From positions 52,136-116,135 of the forward strand of contig NZ_BCVZ01000012.1 of the NCBI RefSeq assembly GCF_001592005.1: a stretch of 64,000 nt of DNA, in the 5' to 3' direction. The position numbers and the translations under genes are program-made. Of this stretch, positions 19,697-28,956 are shown in pieces (within the stretch, counting starts at the first letter, position 1; each line of letters begins with the position of its first letter). The notes below the pieces were generated by a model, which made no database searches, was not told the origin of the DNA, and saw only the letters and a list, made by a program, of their open reading frames with translations. This DNA is from Bacillus sonorensis NBRC 101234 = KCTC 13918. GTDB taxonomy: Bacteria > Bacillota > Bacilli > Bacillales > Bacillaceae.

Positions 19697-21256
19697 ATGA
19701 GTCCTTTAACAATTCTCATCTCCATTTTGCTGAGCCTATTCTGTTTAGTTGTTGGCTACTATGTTCGTAAAATCATTGCCGAAGCAAAAATTTCAGGTGC
19801 GCGGAATGCAGCCGAACAAATTCTTGGAGACGCAAAGCGGGATGCTGAAGCGTTGAAAAAAGAAGCCCTTCTTGAAGCAAAGGACGAGATTCATACGCTT
19901 CGGATAGAAGCTGAACAAGAAGTTCGTGAAAGACGAAATGAGCTTCAAAAACAAGAAAACCGTTTACTTCAAAAGGAAGAAAACCTTGATCGAAAAGATG
20001 AATCGTTAGATAAACGGGAAGCGATGTTGGAGAAGAAAGATCATTCTCTGAATGAACGACAACAACATATTGAAGAGATGGAAAGCAAAGTGGATGACAT
20101 GATTCGTATGCAGCAGTCGGAATTGGAGCGTATTTCAAGTCTGACTCGTGATGAAGCGAAGCAAATCATTCTGGAACGGGTTGAAAATGAGCTTTCCCAT
20201 GACATCGCGATCATGATGAAAGAAACTGAAAATCGTGCGAAAGAAGAGGCTGATAAAAAAGCGAAAAATATTCTTTCATTGGCTTTACAGCGCTGTGCGG
20301 CTGATCATGTGGCTGAGACAACGGTTTCAGTTGTCAACCTTCCAAATGATGAGATGAAAGGCCGTATTATCGGACGTGAAGGAAGGAACATCCGTACACT
20401 GGAAACATTGACGGGAATCGATCTTATCATTGACGATACGCCGGAAGCCGTTATCCTTTCAGGATTTGATCCGATCAGGCGCGAAACAGCTAGGATCGCT
20501 CTTGATAAACTCGTTCAGGATGGCCGCATTCATCCTGCCAGAATCGAAGAAATGGTTGAGAAATCCCGCCGTGAAGTCGATGATTATATTCGCGAAATGG
20601 GTGAACAGACGACATTTGAGGTCGGAGTCCACGGTCTTCATCCCGATTTAATCAAAATTCTCGGCCGTTTGAAGTTCAGAACAAGCTATGGACAGAATGT
20701 GTTAAAGCATTCTATGGAAGTGGCATTTCTGACAGGCCTAATGGCTGCAGAGCTTGGAGAAGACGTAACGCTCGCCAAAAGAGCAGGGCTTCTTCATGAC
20801 ATCGGGAAAGCGATTGACCATGAGGTGGAAGGAAGCCATGTCGAAATCGGTGTGGAACTGGCCACCAAGTATAAAGAGCACCCTGTCGTCATCAACAGTA
20901 TCGCATCACACCACGGAGATCAGGAGCCGACTTCCATCATCGCCGTTCTCGTGGCCGCAGCCGATGCGCTGTCAGCCGCAAGACCTGGCGCAAGAAGCGA
21001 AACGCTCGAAAATTACATTCGCAGGCTTGAAAAGCTGGAGGAAATCTCTGAATCGTATGAGGGTGTTGAAAAGTCGTTTGCGATACAGGCCGGACGGGAA
21101 GTGCGGATCATGGTAAAACCAGACTCCATTAACGATCTTGAAGCCCATCGTTTGGCGCGGGAAATTCGAAAACGAATTGAGGACGAGCTTGACTACCCTG
21201 GACATATTAAAGTAACGGTGATCAGGGAAACGAGAGCCGTTGAATACGCAAAATAA
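19697..21256 (+). CDS. rny: Ribonuclease Y
   Basis: The main membrane-bound endoribonuclease that starts mRNA turnover in Bacillus and acts on riboswitch leaders and operon transcripts. 519 residues: one N-terminal membrane helix (about 5-24), a long coiled coil rich in Glu/Lys/Arg (about 30-190), a KH RNA-binding domain (about 210-275, [15 protein letters not shown]), and an HD domain (about 335-430, with [10 protein letters not shown]). ATG 19697 follows AGAGGAGGTG. A longer open frame up to 19604 has no ribosome-binding site. Confidence 0.97.
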   Translation: MSPLTILISILLSLFCLVVGYYVRKIIAEAKISGARNAAEQILGDAKRDAEALKKEALLEAKDEIHTLRIEAEQEVRERRNELQKQENRLLQKEENLDRKDESLDKREAMLEKKDHSLNERQQHIEEMESKVDDMIRMQQSELERISSLTRDEAKQIILERVENELSHDIAIMMKETENRAKEEADKKAKNILSLALQRCAADHVAETTVSVVNLPNDEMKGRIIGREGRNIRTLETLTGIDLIIDDTPEAVILSGFDPIRRETARIALDKLVQDGRIHPARIEEMVEKSRREVDDYIREMGEQTTFEVGVHGLHPDLIKILGRLKFRTSYGQNVLKHSMEVAFLTGLMAAELGEDVTLAKRAGLLHDIGKAIDHEVEGSHVEIGVELATKYKEHPVVINSIASHHGDQEPTSIIAVLVAAADALSAARPGARSETLENYIRRLEKLEEISESYEGVEKSFAIQAGREVRIMVKPDSINDLEAHRLAREIRKRIEDELDYPGHIKVTVIRETRAVEYAK

Positions 21257-21288
21257 AGTGGTGCGAACGCATCACTTTATTTTTTTGT
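21256..21288 (+). terminator. Terminator after rny
   Basis: AAAGTGGTGCG pairs with CGCATCACTTT with one mismatch, followed by ATTTTTTTG, directly after the rny stop. Confidence 0.88.
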
Positions 21289-21343
21289 TTTCTTGTGTAA
21301 CACTATTAACAACACCTATTTTATAAAAAGAAAGGGTCAAAAC

Positions 21344-22141
21344 ATGAGAATTTTATTTGTTGGAGATGTCGTCGGTTCGCCCGGCAGAGAGATGATCAAC
21401 AACTATTTGCCAAAACTGAAACTGAAATATAAACCCCATGCCGTCATCGTAAACGGTGAAAACGCGGCGCACGGGAAGGGCATTACCGAAAAAATATATC
21501 ATCAGATCATTCAGGCGGGCGCAGATGTCATTACAATGGGAAATCATACATGGGATAAAAGGGAAATCTTTGATTTTATTGATGATGCTCCACAGATCAT
21601 AAGGCCCGCCAATTTTCCTAAAGGAACGCCTGGCAGAGGCATCGCATACATAAAAACAAGCGGCGCTAAGGAGCTTGCCGTGATCAATTTGCAGGGCCGG
21701 ACATTTTTGCCTCCAATCGACTGTCCATTTGAAAAAGCGGATGAACTGATTAAAGAGGCTTCTAAACGAACGCCGTTTATTTTTATCGATATGCATGCCG
21801 AAGCGACGAGCGAAAAGCAGGCGATCGGCTGGTATACGGACGGACGGGTTTCAGCCGTAGTCGGAACGCATACACATGTACAGACCGCCGACAACCGCAT
21901 CCTCCCAAAAGGAACGGCTTACATCACCGACGTCGGGATGACTGGCCCGTATGACGGCATTCTCGGTATGGAACGGGAGACGATTATCAAACGGTTTAAA
22001 ACAAGCCTGCCGGTCAGGTTTGAAGTCGCGGAAGGCCGCACGACGCTGAGCGCCGTCGTGATCGATATAGACGAACAAAGCAAAAAAGCCGTTAAAATTG
22101 ACCGTGTACTGATCAATGACGACCACATGTTTTTTGAATAG
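21344..22141 (+). CDS. ymdB: Metallophosphodiesterase YmdB
   Basis: A 265-residue calcineurin-like phosphodiesterase. In B. subtilis YmdB hydrolyses cyclic nucleotides in vitro and affects the choice between motility and biofilm and nanotube formation. Metal-site motifs are FVGDVVGSPGR (about 5-15), NGENAAHGKG (about 38-47), MGNHTWD (about 65-71) and VGTHTHVQTAD (about 172-182). ATG 21344 follows AAAGGGTC. The order rny-ymdB-spoVS is conserved in Bacillus. Confidence 0.94.
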   Translation: MRILFVGDVVGSPGREMINNYLPKLKLKYKPHAVIVNGENAAHGKGITEKIYHQIIQAGADVITMGNHTWDKREIFDFIDDAPQIIRPANFPKGTPGRGIAYIKTSGAKELAVINLQGRTFLPPIDCPFEKADELIKEASKRTPFIFIDMHAEATSEKQAIGWYTDGRVSAVVGTHTHVQTADNRILPKGTAYITDVGMTGPYDGILGMERETIIKRFKTSLPVRFEVAEGRTTLSAVVIDIDEQSKKAVKIDRVLINDDHMFFE

Positions 22142-22181
22142 CTGAACCTGAAAATCACTTTAGAAAAATATTAAAAAGAAA

Positions 22182-22211
22182 GCAGGAATATCCCGGTCCT
22201 ATAGTGAATAT
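22182..22211 (+). promoter_or_regulatory. SigH-type promoter of spoVS
   Basis: GCAGGAATA matches the SigH -35 (RnAGGAwWW) and AGTGAATAT matches the -10 (RnnGAATww), with exactly 12 bp between. spoVS is a known SigH gene in B. subtilis. The -10 lies 133 bp before the start codon. Confidence 0.87.
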
Positions 22212-22343
22212 AGTAAAAATGGAAGGTACCCTGCTATTTTTGAAAAGCAATTAAAAGGGGATGGCTTTTGAAATAGCAATATCTAATAATGATTGTTCTA
22301 ATGAACACTCACTTATCCATTGTAAATTTAAGGGGGAGCAGGA

Positions 22344-22604
22344 ATGGAAATATTAAAGGTTTCAGCAAAATCAAATCCAAACTCGGTTGCAGGTGCGTTG
22401 GCGGGAGTTTTGCGAGAACGAGGGGCTGCAGAAATTCAAGCGATCGGAGCCGGAGCATTGAATCAGGCTGTAAAAGCGGTCGCGATTGCCAGGGGATTTG
22501 TGGCGCCAAGCGGCGTCGATCTGATTTGTATTCCGGCGTTTACGGACATTCAAATTGATGGCGAAGAACGGACGGCGATCAAGCTCATTGTAGAACCTCG
22601 CTGA
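22344..22604 (+). CDS. spoVS: Stage V sporulation protein S
   Basis: An 86-residue Alba-like protein required for stage V and coat assembly; loss also relieves blocks at earlier division-related steps. The full conserved sequence is present, beginning MEILKVSAKSNPNSVAGALA. ATG 22344 follows AGGGGGAGCAGG. Expression is expected from the SigH promoter above. A palindromic terminator follows. Confidence 0.97.
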   Translation: MEILKVSAKSNPNSVAGALAGVLRERGAAEIQAIGAGALNQAVKAVAIARGFVAPSGVDLICIPAFTDIQIDGEERTAIKLIVEPR

Positions 22605-22636
22605 TAGAAAAAGAATGTACCTATTTCATATGCTTC

Positions 22637-22668
22637 AACCTGCTTACATATGTAAGCGGGTTGTTTTT
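22637..22668 (+). terminator. Palindromic terminator after spoVS
   Basis: AACCTGCTTACATATG followed by TAAGCGGGTT forms a near-perfect palindrome with one T-G pair, then GTTTTTG. Confidence 0.82.
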
Positions 22669-22705
22669 GATTTTGGCAGGAAATTTGCCATGGGAGGGGA
22701 TCTGC

Positions 22706-23626
22706 TTGAATATTTTTGATGCCCATTCAGACTTGCTTTGGAAGCTTTGGAAACATCCGAAGCTTGATGAATACAGCGATCCTTCGCTGCAAACCCCGGT
22801 CAGTGCGCTTTTAAGCGGAAAGACAAAGATCCAGTGCCTTGCGATTTTTCTCCCCGATTCTGTTCCTGCAAATGTGCGCCTCGAAATGGCGCTCGTCCAA
22901 ATTCAGCTGTTCCATGAAAAAATCGCAAAATATGAACGAATCAAACTGGTCAAAAGCAAAGCAGATATTGATTCTCTTGCTATCGATGAAACCGGAATCA
23001 TCTTAACGATGGAAGGCTGTGAACCGATATCCAAAAACCTGAGGCTGTTTGATATCTTTTTTCAGCTCGGCGTCAGAAGCTTCGGCCTGACATGGAACTG
23101 GGCGAACGCTTTCGCCGACGGCGCCTTGGAAGAGCGAAATGCCGGCCTTACGCAATGGGGAAAAAAATTGATCAGCATCGCCAACCGGAACAGGGCATGG
23201 ATAGATGTGTCCCACCTCTCAGAAAAAAGCTTCTGGGATGCCATTTCACTTGCGGCATATCCGATCGCTTCCCATTCGAATGCACACAGTCTTTGCCCCC
23301 ATCCAAGGAATTTAAGAGATGATCAGATCAAAGCGCTGATTGACAAAAACGGTGTGATCGGCATTACATTCTTTCCTGAATTTGTAAAAGGCAAGGGTAC
23401 GCCCTCAATAAAAGATATTCTGTCTCACATTGATCATGTCTGCTCGCTGGGCGGTGAACGGCATATCGGATTCGGGTCCGATTTTGACGGGATTGACAAG
23501 ATGATTCCGGGTCTGGAAGCCCATAAGGATTACGCTAATTTGATCGACGCTTTGGAGTGCCATTATTCGTCAAAACAAGTCAGACGGTTTCTCTACGAAA
23601 ATTTCATTACACACATTCCTTTTTAA
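22706..23626 (+). CDS. Membrane-dipeptidase (M19) family protein
   Basis: 306 residues of the renal-dipeptidase family, zinc enzymes cleaving dipeptides including L-D or D-D forms. Zinc-site motifs include FDAHSDLLW (HxD, about residues 4-12), MEGCEP (bridging Glu, about 108-113), DVSHLSEKSFW (His about 180), SHSNAHSL (about 198-205) and GFGSDFDGID near residue 258. I chose TTG 22706, preceded by GGGAGGGGATC. B. subtilis 168 lacks a gene here between spoVS and tdh. The cellular substrate is unknown; wall-peptide recycling is a guess. Confidence 0.88.
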   Translation: MNIFDAHSDLLWKLWKHPKLDEYSDPSLQTPVSALLSGKTKIQCLAIFLPDSVPANVRLEMALVQIQLFHEKIAKYERIKLVKSKADIDSLAIDETGIILTMEGCEPISKNLRLFDIFFQLGVRSFGLTWNWANAFADGALEERNAGLTQWGKKLISIANRNRAWIDVSHLSEKSFWDAISLAAYPIASHSNAHSLCPHPRNLRDDQIKALIDKNGVIGITFFPEFVKGKGTPSIKDILSHIDHVCSLGGERHIGFGSDFDGIDKMIPGLEAHKDYANLIDALECHYSSKQVRRFLYENFITHIPF

Positions 23627-23685
23627 AAAATAGTTCAATTTTTTTCAGAGGGTGTTCAGATGTCCTCCTCACATGTACAGACTTA

Positions 23686-23714
23686 TTTACCAATATGGAA
23701 AATCGTGCTACAAT
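23686..23714 (+). promoter_or_regulatory. Candidate SigA promoter of tdh-kbl
   Basis: TTTACC (23686) and TACAAT (23709) have 17-bp spacing and end 40 bp before the tdh start. Confidence 0.6.
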
Positions 23715-23753
23715 CCTTTTGTAAAGCGATTTTTCGAAGGGGGTCTGTTCATC

Positions 23754-24794
23754 ATGAGCGGAAAAATGAAAGCGCTTATCAAGAAGCCGGGGGAGCCGGG
23801 AGCCGTTTGCGATCTTGTTCCGATTCCGGAAATCGGCAAACATGAAGTGCTGATTAAAGTCAAAGCCGCATCGATTTGCGGAACTGATGTTCATATCTAT
23901 CATTGGGATGAATGGGCGAAACAAAGAGTAAAACCGCCCTATGTATTCGGCCACGAATTTTCGGGTGAAGTCGCAGCAGTCGGGGAACATGTCACATCTG
24001 TGAAAGAGGGTGACACCGTATCCGCGGAAACGCACATCGTCTGCGGAAGGTGCGTTCCTTGTCTGACGGGGAAAAAGCATGTGTGCAGCAATACGATGAT
24101 CCTCGGAGTGGATACAGAAGGATGTTTCGCCGAATATGTGAAGGTTCCCGCAGAAAACATCTGGAAAAATCCGCCGGGGATGCCTGATGATCTCGCTTCT
24201 ATTCAAGAGCCGCTCGGAAATGCCGTACACACCGTGCTGTCAGGAATCACGGCAGGAGCGAAAACCGCCATTGTCGGCTGTGGACCGATTGGCTTAATGG
24301 CCGTTGCCGTTGCTAAAGCAGCCGGTGCTTCACAGGTGATTGCCATCGATAAAAACGAGTACAGGCTTGACCTTGCTGTACAGATGGGGGCAACGGAGAC
24401 AATTTCAATTGAAAAAGATGATCCGCTCAAAAATGTAAGCGCTTTAACAGGCGGATGGGGTGCAGACCTTGTTTGCGAGATGTCAGGCCATCCCACGGCG
24501 ATCCGCCAAAGCCTAAAAATGGCGGCCAATGGAGGAAGGGTCCATATATTAAGCCTGCCTGAGCATCCGGTATGCATTGACATGACCAATGACATTGTCT
24601 TTAAAGGTCTTACGGTTCAAGGCATCACCGGAAGGAAAATGTTTGAAACATGGAGGCAGGTCTCCGAACTGCTTCATACCGAAACCATTCAGATCAGGCC
24701 TGTCATCACTCATCATTTTTCTCTTGAAGAGTTTGAAAAAGGTTTTGATCTTATGAGGGAAGGGCAGTGCGGCAAAGTCGTATTGATACCATAG
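23754..24794 (+). CDS. tdh: L-threonine 3-dehydrogenase
   Basis: Oxidises threonine to 2-amino-3-ketobutyrate with NAD+. A 346-residue zinc-dependent medium-chain dehydrogenase. It carries the catalytic zinc ligands in ASICGTDVH (Cys about 42) and GHEFSGEV (His-Glu about 67-68), the structural-zinc cysteines in CGRCVPCLTGKKHVC (about 97-111), and the nucleotide fold GCGPIGLMAV (about 176-185). ATG 23754 follows AAGGGGGTC. It is paired with kbl 15 bp downstream, and the two convert threonine to glycine and acetyl-CoA. Confidence 0.96.
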   Translation: MSGKMKALIKKPGEPGAVCDLVPIPEIGKHEVLIKVKAASICGTDVHIYHWDEWAKQRVKPPYVFGHEFSGEVAAVGEHVTSVKEGDTVSAETHIVCGRCVPCLTGKKHVCSNTMILGVDTEGCFAEYVKVPAENIWKNPPGMPDDLASIQEPLGNAVHTVLSGITAGAKTAIVGCGPIGLMAVAVAKAAGASQVIAIDKNEYRLDLAVQMGATETISIEKDDPLKNVSALTGGWGADLVCEMSGHPTAIRQSLKMAANGGRVHILSLPEHPVCIDMTNDIVFKGLTVQGITGRKMFETWRQVSELLHTETIQIRPVITHHFSLEEFEKGFDLMREGQCGKVVLIP

Positions 24795-24809
24795 AGAGGA
24801 GAGGTTGAT

Positions 24810-25985
24810 ATGAAAGAATTCGCGTTTTTACAAAAAGAGCTCGAAACGATGAAGGAAAACGGAACTTTTCAAGAGCTGCCGAAGATCGAATCGGCTCAAG
24901 GCCCGACTGTCAGAATGAAGGGGAGAGACATCATTCAGCTGTCCTCCAACAATTATCTTGGACTTACTTCACATCCGCGTCTTAAAAAAGCGGCAGCTGA
25001 AGCAGCCGCACAATTTGGGGCGGGAACCGGTTCAGTCCGGACCATTGCCGGCACGTTTGCGATGCATGATGAACTCGAAAAAAAACTGGCCGCCTTTAAA
25101 AAAACAGAAGCGGCGCTCGTTTTTCAGTCCGGTTTCACGGCCAATCAAGGCATCCTCTCCAGCATCCTGACAAAAGACGATATCGTCATATCAGATGAGC
25201 TCAACCATGCCTCTATCATCGACGGGATCAGACTGACCAAAGCGGGGCGGAAAGTATATCAACACGCGAATATGGAAGACTTGGAAAAGATATTGAAAAA
25301 ATCAATGAATTACAGAACCCGCCTCATCGTCACAGACGGAGTGTTTTCCATGGACGGAGACATCGCCCCGCTTCCGGAGATTGTCAGACTCGCAGAACAA
25401 TACGATGCATTTGTCATGGTCGACGACGCTCATGCATCAGGCGTACTCGGGGAAAACGGCCGCGGGACGGTTCATCATTTCGGCCTTGACGGAAAGGTGC
25501 ACATCCAGGTCGGCACCCTCAGCAAAGCGATCGGCGTCTTGGGGGGATATGCCGCCGGTTCAAACGTGTTGATCGACTATTTAAAACATAAAGGCCGCCC
25601 GTTTCTGTTCAGCACCTCGCATCCGCCGGCAGTCACCGCGGCATGCATTGAAGCGGTCAATGTGCTGATGGAAGAGTCTTCACTCATCAAACGGCTTTGG
25701 GATAACACGGCATATTTCAAAAAAGGACTCGAAAAAATCGGTCTGCCGCTCATTCAAAGCGAGACGCCGATCACACCGGTCTTAATCGGCGATGAAGCGG
25801 AAACATGCCGATTCTCAGCCGTGCTTTTTGAGCTTGGCGTATTTGCCCAGGCGATCGTATTTCCGACCGTTCCGAAAGGCAAGGCGCGAATCAGAACGAT
25901 CATGACGGCGGAGCATACAAAAGAAGAGCTTGACAGAGCGCTTGACATCATCGAAACCGGCGCCCGAAAAACGGGTTTGCTTTAA
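24810..25985 (+). CDS. kbl: 2-amino-3-ketobutyrate CoA ligase (glycine C-acetyltransferase)
   Basis: Splits 2-amino-3-ketobutyrate with CoA into glycine and acetyl-CoA, taking the unstable Tdh product. The 391-residue PLP enzyme of the alpha-oxoamine synthase family shows SSNNYLGL (about 44-51), DDAHASGVLG (about 206-215) and the PLP lysine in GTLSKAIGVLGGY (Lys about 240). ATG 24810 follows GAGAGGAGAGG. Confidence 0.96.
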   Translation: MKEFAFLQKELETMKENGTFQELPKIESAQGPTVRMKGRDIIQLSSNNYLGLTSHPRLKKAAAEAAAQFGAGTGSVRTIAGTFAMHDELEKKLAAFKKTEAALVFQSGFTANQGILSSILTKDDIVISDELNHASIIDGIRLTKAGRKVYQHANMEDLEKILKKSMNYRTRLIVTDGVFSMDGDIAPLPEIVRLAEQYDAFVMVDDAHASGVLGENGRGTVHHFGLDGKVHIQVGTLSKAIGVLGGYAAGSNVLIDYLKHKGRPFLFSTSHPPAVTAACIEAVNVLMEESSLIKRLWDNTAYFKKGLEKIGLPLIQSETPITPVLIGDEAETCRFSAVLFELGVFAQAIVFPTVPKGKARIRTIMTAEHTKEELDRALDIIETGARKTGLL

Positions 25986-26015
25986 GCTCTGCTAAAAAAA
26001 CAAAGCAAATTACCA

Positions 26016-26044
26016 TTGATAATCATTTTCAGTTAGTGTACAAT
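26016..26044 (+). promoter_or_regulatory. Candidate promoter of miaB with Fur-like box
   Basis: TTGATA (26016) - 17 bp - TACAAT (26039) is a good SigA promoter. The -35 is overlapped by TGATAATCATTTTCA (26017-26031), which differs by one base from the 7-1-7 Fur-type motif TGATAAT N ATTATCA. Promoter likely; iron control is a hypothesis. Confidence 0.6.
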
Positions 26045-26048
26045 GATG

Positions 26049-26078
26049 GGTTCTGGGTTGTGCTGACAGCCGAGAACC
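26049..26078 (+). promoter_or_regulatory. Leader hairpin upstream of miaB
   Basis: GGTTCT pairs with AGAACC and GGTTGT with ACAGCC (one G-T pair), forming a long imperfect hairpin at the presumed 5' end of the miaB transcript. It has no strong U-run, so a stabiliser or binding site is more likely than a terminator. Confidence 0.45.
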
Positions 26079-26121
26079 TTTATACTGTAGTGTGGAACTT
26101 TGTTTGAAAGGAGAAAAAAAC

Positions 26122-27651
26122 ATGAATGAGAAACAGCGAACCGAAAGCGGACAGGTCAATCCATCGGACAAAAAATCCGAGAAGGATTACAGCAAATATT
26201 TTGAAGCTGTTTATGTTCCGCCTTCCTTAAAAGATGCAAAAAAACGCGGCAAAGAAGAAGTTAAATACCATAAGGATTTTAAAATATCAGAGCAGTACAA
26301 AGGCATGGGGGAAGGGCGCAAGTTTTACATCCGCACATACGGCTGCCAGATGAATGAACACGATACAGAAGTGATGGCGGGTATTTTCATGGCGCTCGGA
26401 TATGAACCGACCGACTCGACAGAAGACGCCAACGTCATTTTGCTGAACACGTGTGCGATCCGAGAAAACGCGGAAAATAAAGTGTTTGGTGAAATCGGCC
26501 ATTTAAAGGCATTGAAAATGAATAATCCCGATGTGATCCTCGGTGTTTGCGGCTGTATGTCACAGGAAGAATCAGTCGTCAACCGGATTTTAAAGAAACA
26601 TCCGTTCGTTGATCTGATTTTCGGTACACACAATATCCACCGCCTCCCAGAGCTTTTGTCAGAAGCGTATCTGTCGAAAGAAATGGTGGTTGAAGTGTGG
26701 TCAAAAGAAGGTGACGTCATCGAAAACCTTCCGAAAGTCCGCCACGGCAAAATCAAGGGATGGGTCAACATCATGTACGGCTGCGACAAGTTCTGCACAT
26801 ACTGCATCGTACCGTACACAAGAGGAAAAGAGCGCAGCAGACGTCCCGAGGATATTATTCAGGAAGTGAGAAGGCTTGCGGCTGAAGGCTACAAGGAGAT
26901 CACGCTCCTCGGCCAAAACGTCAATGCCTATGGAAAAGATTTTGAGGACATGGAATACGGACTTGGCCATCTGATGGATGAGCTCCACAAAATCGATATT
27001 CCGAGAATCCGTTTTACAACCAGCCACCCGCGCGACTTTGACGACCATCTGATCGAAGTGCTTGCAAAAGGCGGGAACCTCTTGGACCACATCCATCTGC
27101 CTGTCCAGTCCGGAAGCTCGGAAGTCTTGAAGCTGATGGCGCGTAAATACGACCGGGAACGCTATCTTGAGCTTGTCGGCAAAATTAAAAAAGCGATGCC
27201 GAATGCTTCTTTAACAACGGATATTATCGTCGGCTTCCCGAACGAAACGGAAGAGCAGTTTGAAGAAACACTGTCATTGTACAAGGAAGTTGAGTTTGAC
27301 AGCGCCTATACGTTCATTTACTCTCCTCGTGAAGGAACGCCTGCCGCGAAGATGAGAGACAATGTTCCCATGAGGGTCAAAAAAGAGCGCCTCCAGCGCT
27401 TGAATGACCTTGTCAACGAAATTTCCGCCAAAAAAATGAAGGAATACGAGGGGCAGGTTGTCGAAGTATTAGTAGAGGGTGAAAGTAAAAACAACCCTGA
27501 TATTCTTGCCGGCTATACACGTAAAAACAAGCTTGTGAACTTCAAAGGGCCTAAAGAAGCGATCGGCCAGCTTGTCAACGTGAAAATCCACCAGGCGAAA
27601 ACATGGTCGCTTGACGGAGAAATGGTGGGAGAAGCAATCGAGGTGAAATAA
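26122..27651 (+). CDS. miaB: tRNA-2-methylthio-N6-dimethylallyladenosine synthase MiaB
   Basis: A radical-SAM methylthiotransferase modifying A37 of tRNAs that read UNN codons. The 509 residues show the UPF0004 domain with its cluster cysteines (GCQMNEHD, about 75; NTCAIREN, about 111; CGCMSQEES, about 145), then the radical-[18 protein letters not shown] (about 219-233), then a C-terminal TRAM domain (about 438-502). ATG 26122 follows AAAGGAG. It sits 1 bp before ymcA, and the two are probably co-transcribed. The upstream Fur-like box is notable for an enzyme with two 4Fe-4S clusters. Confidence 0.96.
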   Translation: MNEKQRTESGQVNPSDKKSEKDYSKYFEAVYVPPSLKDAKKRGKEEVKYHKDFKISEQYKGMGEGRKFYIRTYGCQMNEHDTEVMAGIFMALGYEPTDSTEDANVILLNTCAIRENAENKVFGEIGHLKALKMNNPDVILGVCGCMSQEESVVNRILKKHPFVDLIFGTHNIHRLPELLSEAYLSKEMVVEVWSKEGDVIENLPKVRHGKIKGWVNIMYGCDKFCTYCIVPYTRGKERSRRPEDIIQEVRRLAAEGYKEITLLGQNVNAYGKDFEDMEYGLGHLMDELHKIDIPRIRFTTSHPRDFDDHLIEVLAKGGNLLDHIHLPVQSGSSEVLKLMARKYDRERYLELVGKIKKAMPNASLTTDIIVGFPNETEEQFEETLSLYKEVEFDSAYTFIYSPREGTPAAKMRDNVPMRVKKERLQRLNDLVNEISAKKMKEYEGQVVEVLVEGESKNNPDILAGYTRKNKLVNFKGPKEAIGQLVNVKIHQAKTWSLDGEMVGEAIEVK

Positions 27652-27652
27652 G

Positions 27653-28084
27653 ATGACTCTTTACACAAAAAAAGATATTGTGGCAAAAGCGCGCGAGCTC
27701 GCGAAAATGATTGCGGAAACGGAAGAAGTCGAATTCTTCAAAAAAGCTGAAGAGCAGATTAATGAAAATGCCAAAATCACGAACATCATTAATCAAATCA
27801 AAGCCCTGCAGAAGCAGGCCGTCAACTTTAAACATTATGAAAAGCATGAGGCTTTAAAGCAAACAGAGGCAAAGATCGATGCGCTTCAGGAAGAGCTTGA
27901 TGGCATTCCGATCATCCAAGAGTTCAGAGACTCTCAAATGGAAGTCAACGACCTTCTCCAGCTTGTCGCCCATACAATATCAAACCAAGTGACAAATGAG
28001 ATTATAACATCGACCGGGGGAAACCTTTTAACAGGAGAAACCGGTTCAAAAGTCAAAAACTCGCAACCTAGCTGCTCGCTATAA
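27653..28084 (+). CDS. ymcA: YmcA (RicA), Y-complex subunit
   Basis: A 143-residue helical DUF964/YlbF-family protein. With YlbF and YaaT it forms the Y-complex, which carries Fe-S clusters and directs RNase Y processing of operon transcripts, affecting biofilm, competence and sporulation. Cysteine occurs in the final SQPSCSL, the tail region implicated in cluster binding. The start ATG 27653 follows GAGGTGAAATAAG, overlapping the miaB end. It shares the window with its functional partner rny. Confidence 0.93.
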   Translation: MTLYTKKDIVAKARELAKMIAETEEVEFFKKAEEQINENAKITNIINQIKALQKQAVNFKHYEKHEALKQTEAKIDALQEELDGIPIIQEFRDSQMEVNDLLQLVAHTISNQVTNEIITSTGGNLLTGETGSKVKNSQPSCSL

Positions 28085-28111
28085 TTGGCGCCTTTATGGG
28101 CGCCTTTTTTT
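28085..28111 (+). terminator. Terminator after ymcA
   Basis: GGCGCC / GGCGCC with a short loop, followed by TTTTTTT. Confidence 0.92.
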
Positions 28112-28181
28112 GTGCCGAAAAGTTCGGCATCCGGTCTGTCTTTTTCTTTTATGATTTAAGTCAAGTTTACCTTGTTTGCTG

Positions 28182-28266
28182 CATACACTTAAACAGATTC
28201 ATTAAATGGGTACTTTATTTTGATTTCTTAGAGCGCGCACATTAGACGAATGCCCAGCATAGGATA
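28182..28266 (+). promoter_or_regulatory. Candidate SigE and SigK promoters of cotE
   Basis: CATACACTT at 28182-28190 fits the SigE -10 (CATACAnT). CATAGGATA at 28258-28266 fits the SigK -10 (CATAnnnTA), with an AC pair about 17 bp upstream. B. subtilis cotE is known to have a SigE and a SigK promoter, and the layout here agrees; the SigE -35 is weak. Confidence 0.6.
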
Positions 28267-28296
28267 ATACGAGGAAAAACAAGGAGGCATGACCGA

Positions 28297-28845
28297 ATGT
28301 CTGAATACAGGGAAATTATTACAAAAGCGGTAGTCGCGAAAGGCAGGAAATTCACCCAGTCCACACATACCATCTCCCCTTCGCAAAAACCAACCAGTAT
28401 ATTAGGCGGTTGGATTATCAATCATAAGTATGATGCCGAAAAGATCGGAAAAACGGTTGAAATTGAAGGGACATATGACATCAACGTGTGGTATTCATAT
28501 GCAGACAACACAAAAACAGAGGTTGTGACAGAACGCGTTTCATATGTAGATGTCATCAAGCTCAGATACCGCGACAAAAACTACTTAGATGATGAACACG
28601 AAGTTATTGCAAAGGTGCTCCAGCAGCCGAACTGCCTCGAAGTGACGATTTCTCCAAACGGAAACAAAGTGGTTGTTCAGGCCGAAAGAGAGTTTTTATC
28701 TGAAGTGGTCGGAGAAACGAAAATTGTCGTTGAAGTCAATTCCGACTGGACGGAAACCGATGAAGAAGAGGCTTGGGAAGAGGAGCTCGATCAAGAATTG
28801 GAGGATATCAATCCTGAGTTTTTGGTCGGAGATCCGGAAGAATAG
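28297..28845 (+). CDS. cotE: Outer spore coat morphogenetic protein CotE
   Basis: A 182-residue protein that builds the ring around the forespore on which the outer coat assembles. It starts [19 protein letters not shown] and ends in the typical strongly acidic tail ([17 protein letters not shown]). ATG 28297 follows AAGGAGGC. It is monocistronic between two terminators. Length and sequence agree with the B. subtilis protein (181 residues). Confidence 0.97.
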   Translation: MSEYREIITKAVVAKGRKFTQSTHTISPSQKPTSILGGWIINHKYDAEKIGKTVEIEGTYDINVWYSYADNTKTEVVTERVSYVDVIKLRYRDKNYLDDEHEVIAKVLQQPNCLEVTISPNGNKVVVQAEREFLSEVVGETKIVVEVNSDWTETDEEEAWEEELDQELEDINPEFLVGDPEE

Positions 28846-28848
28846 AAG

Positions 28849-28884
28849 GAAGCTAGGGAAATATCGCCCTAGTTTCTTTTTTTT
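28849..28884 (+). terminator. Terminator after cotE
   Basis: CTAGGG pairs with CCCTAG around AAATATCG, followed by TTTCTTTTTTTT. Confidence 0.88.
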
Positions 28885-28956
28885 CAGCGTGAATGTTTGT
28901 GTGGTATAATCAATCTTGGAATGAATAGAAACGTTGATACATAATGGGGGATTAAT

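Noticed and set aside
22289..22558. 89-codon frame overlapping spoVS
   Set aside because: Out of frame with the fully conserved spoVS and lacking a start signal of its own.
26325..26819. 164-codon antisense frame within miaB
   Set aside because: Lies wholly opposite a clearly real gene, has no ribosome-binding site, and its composition mirrors miaB codon usage.
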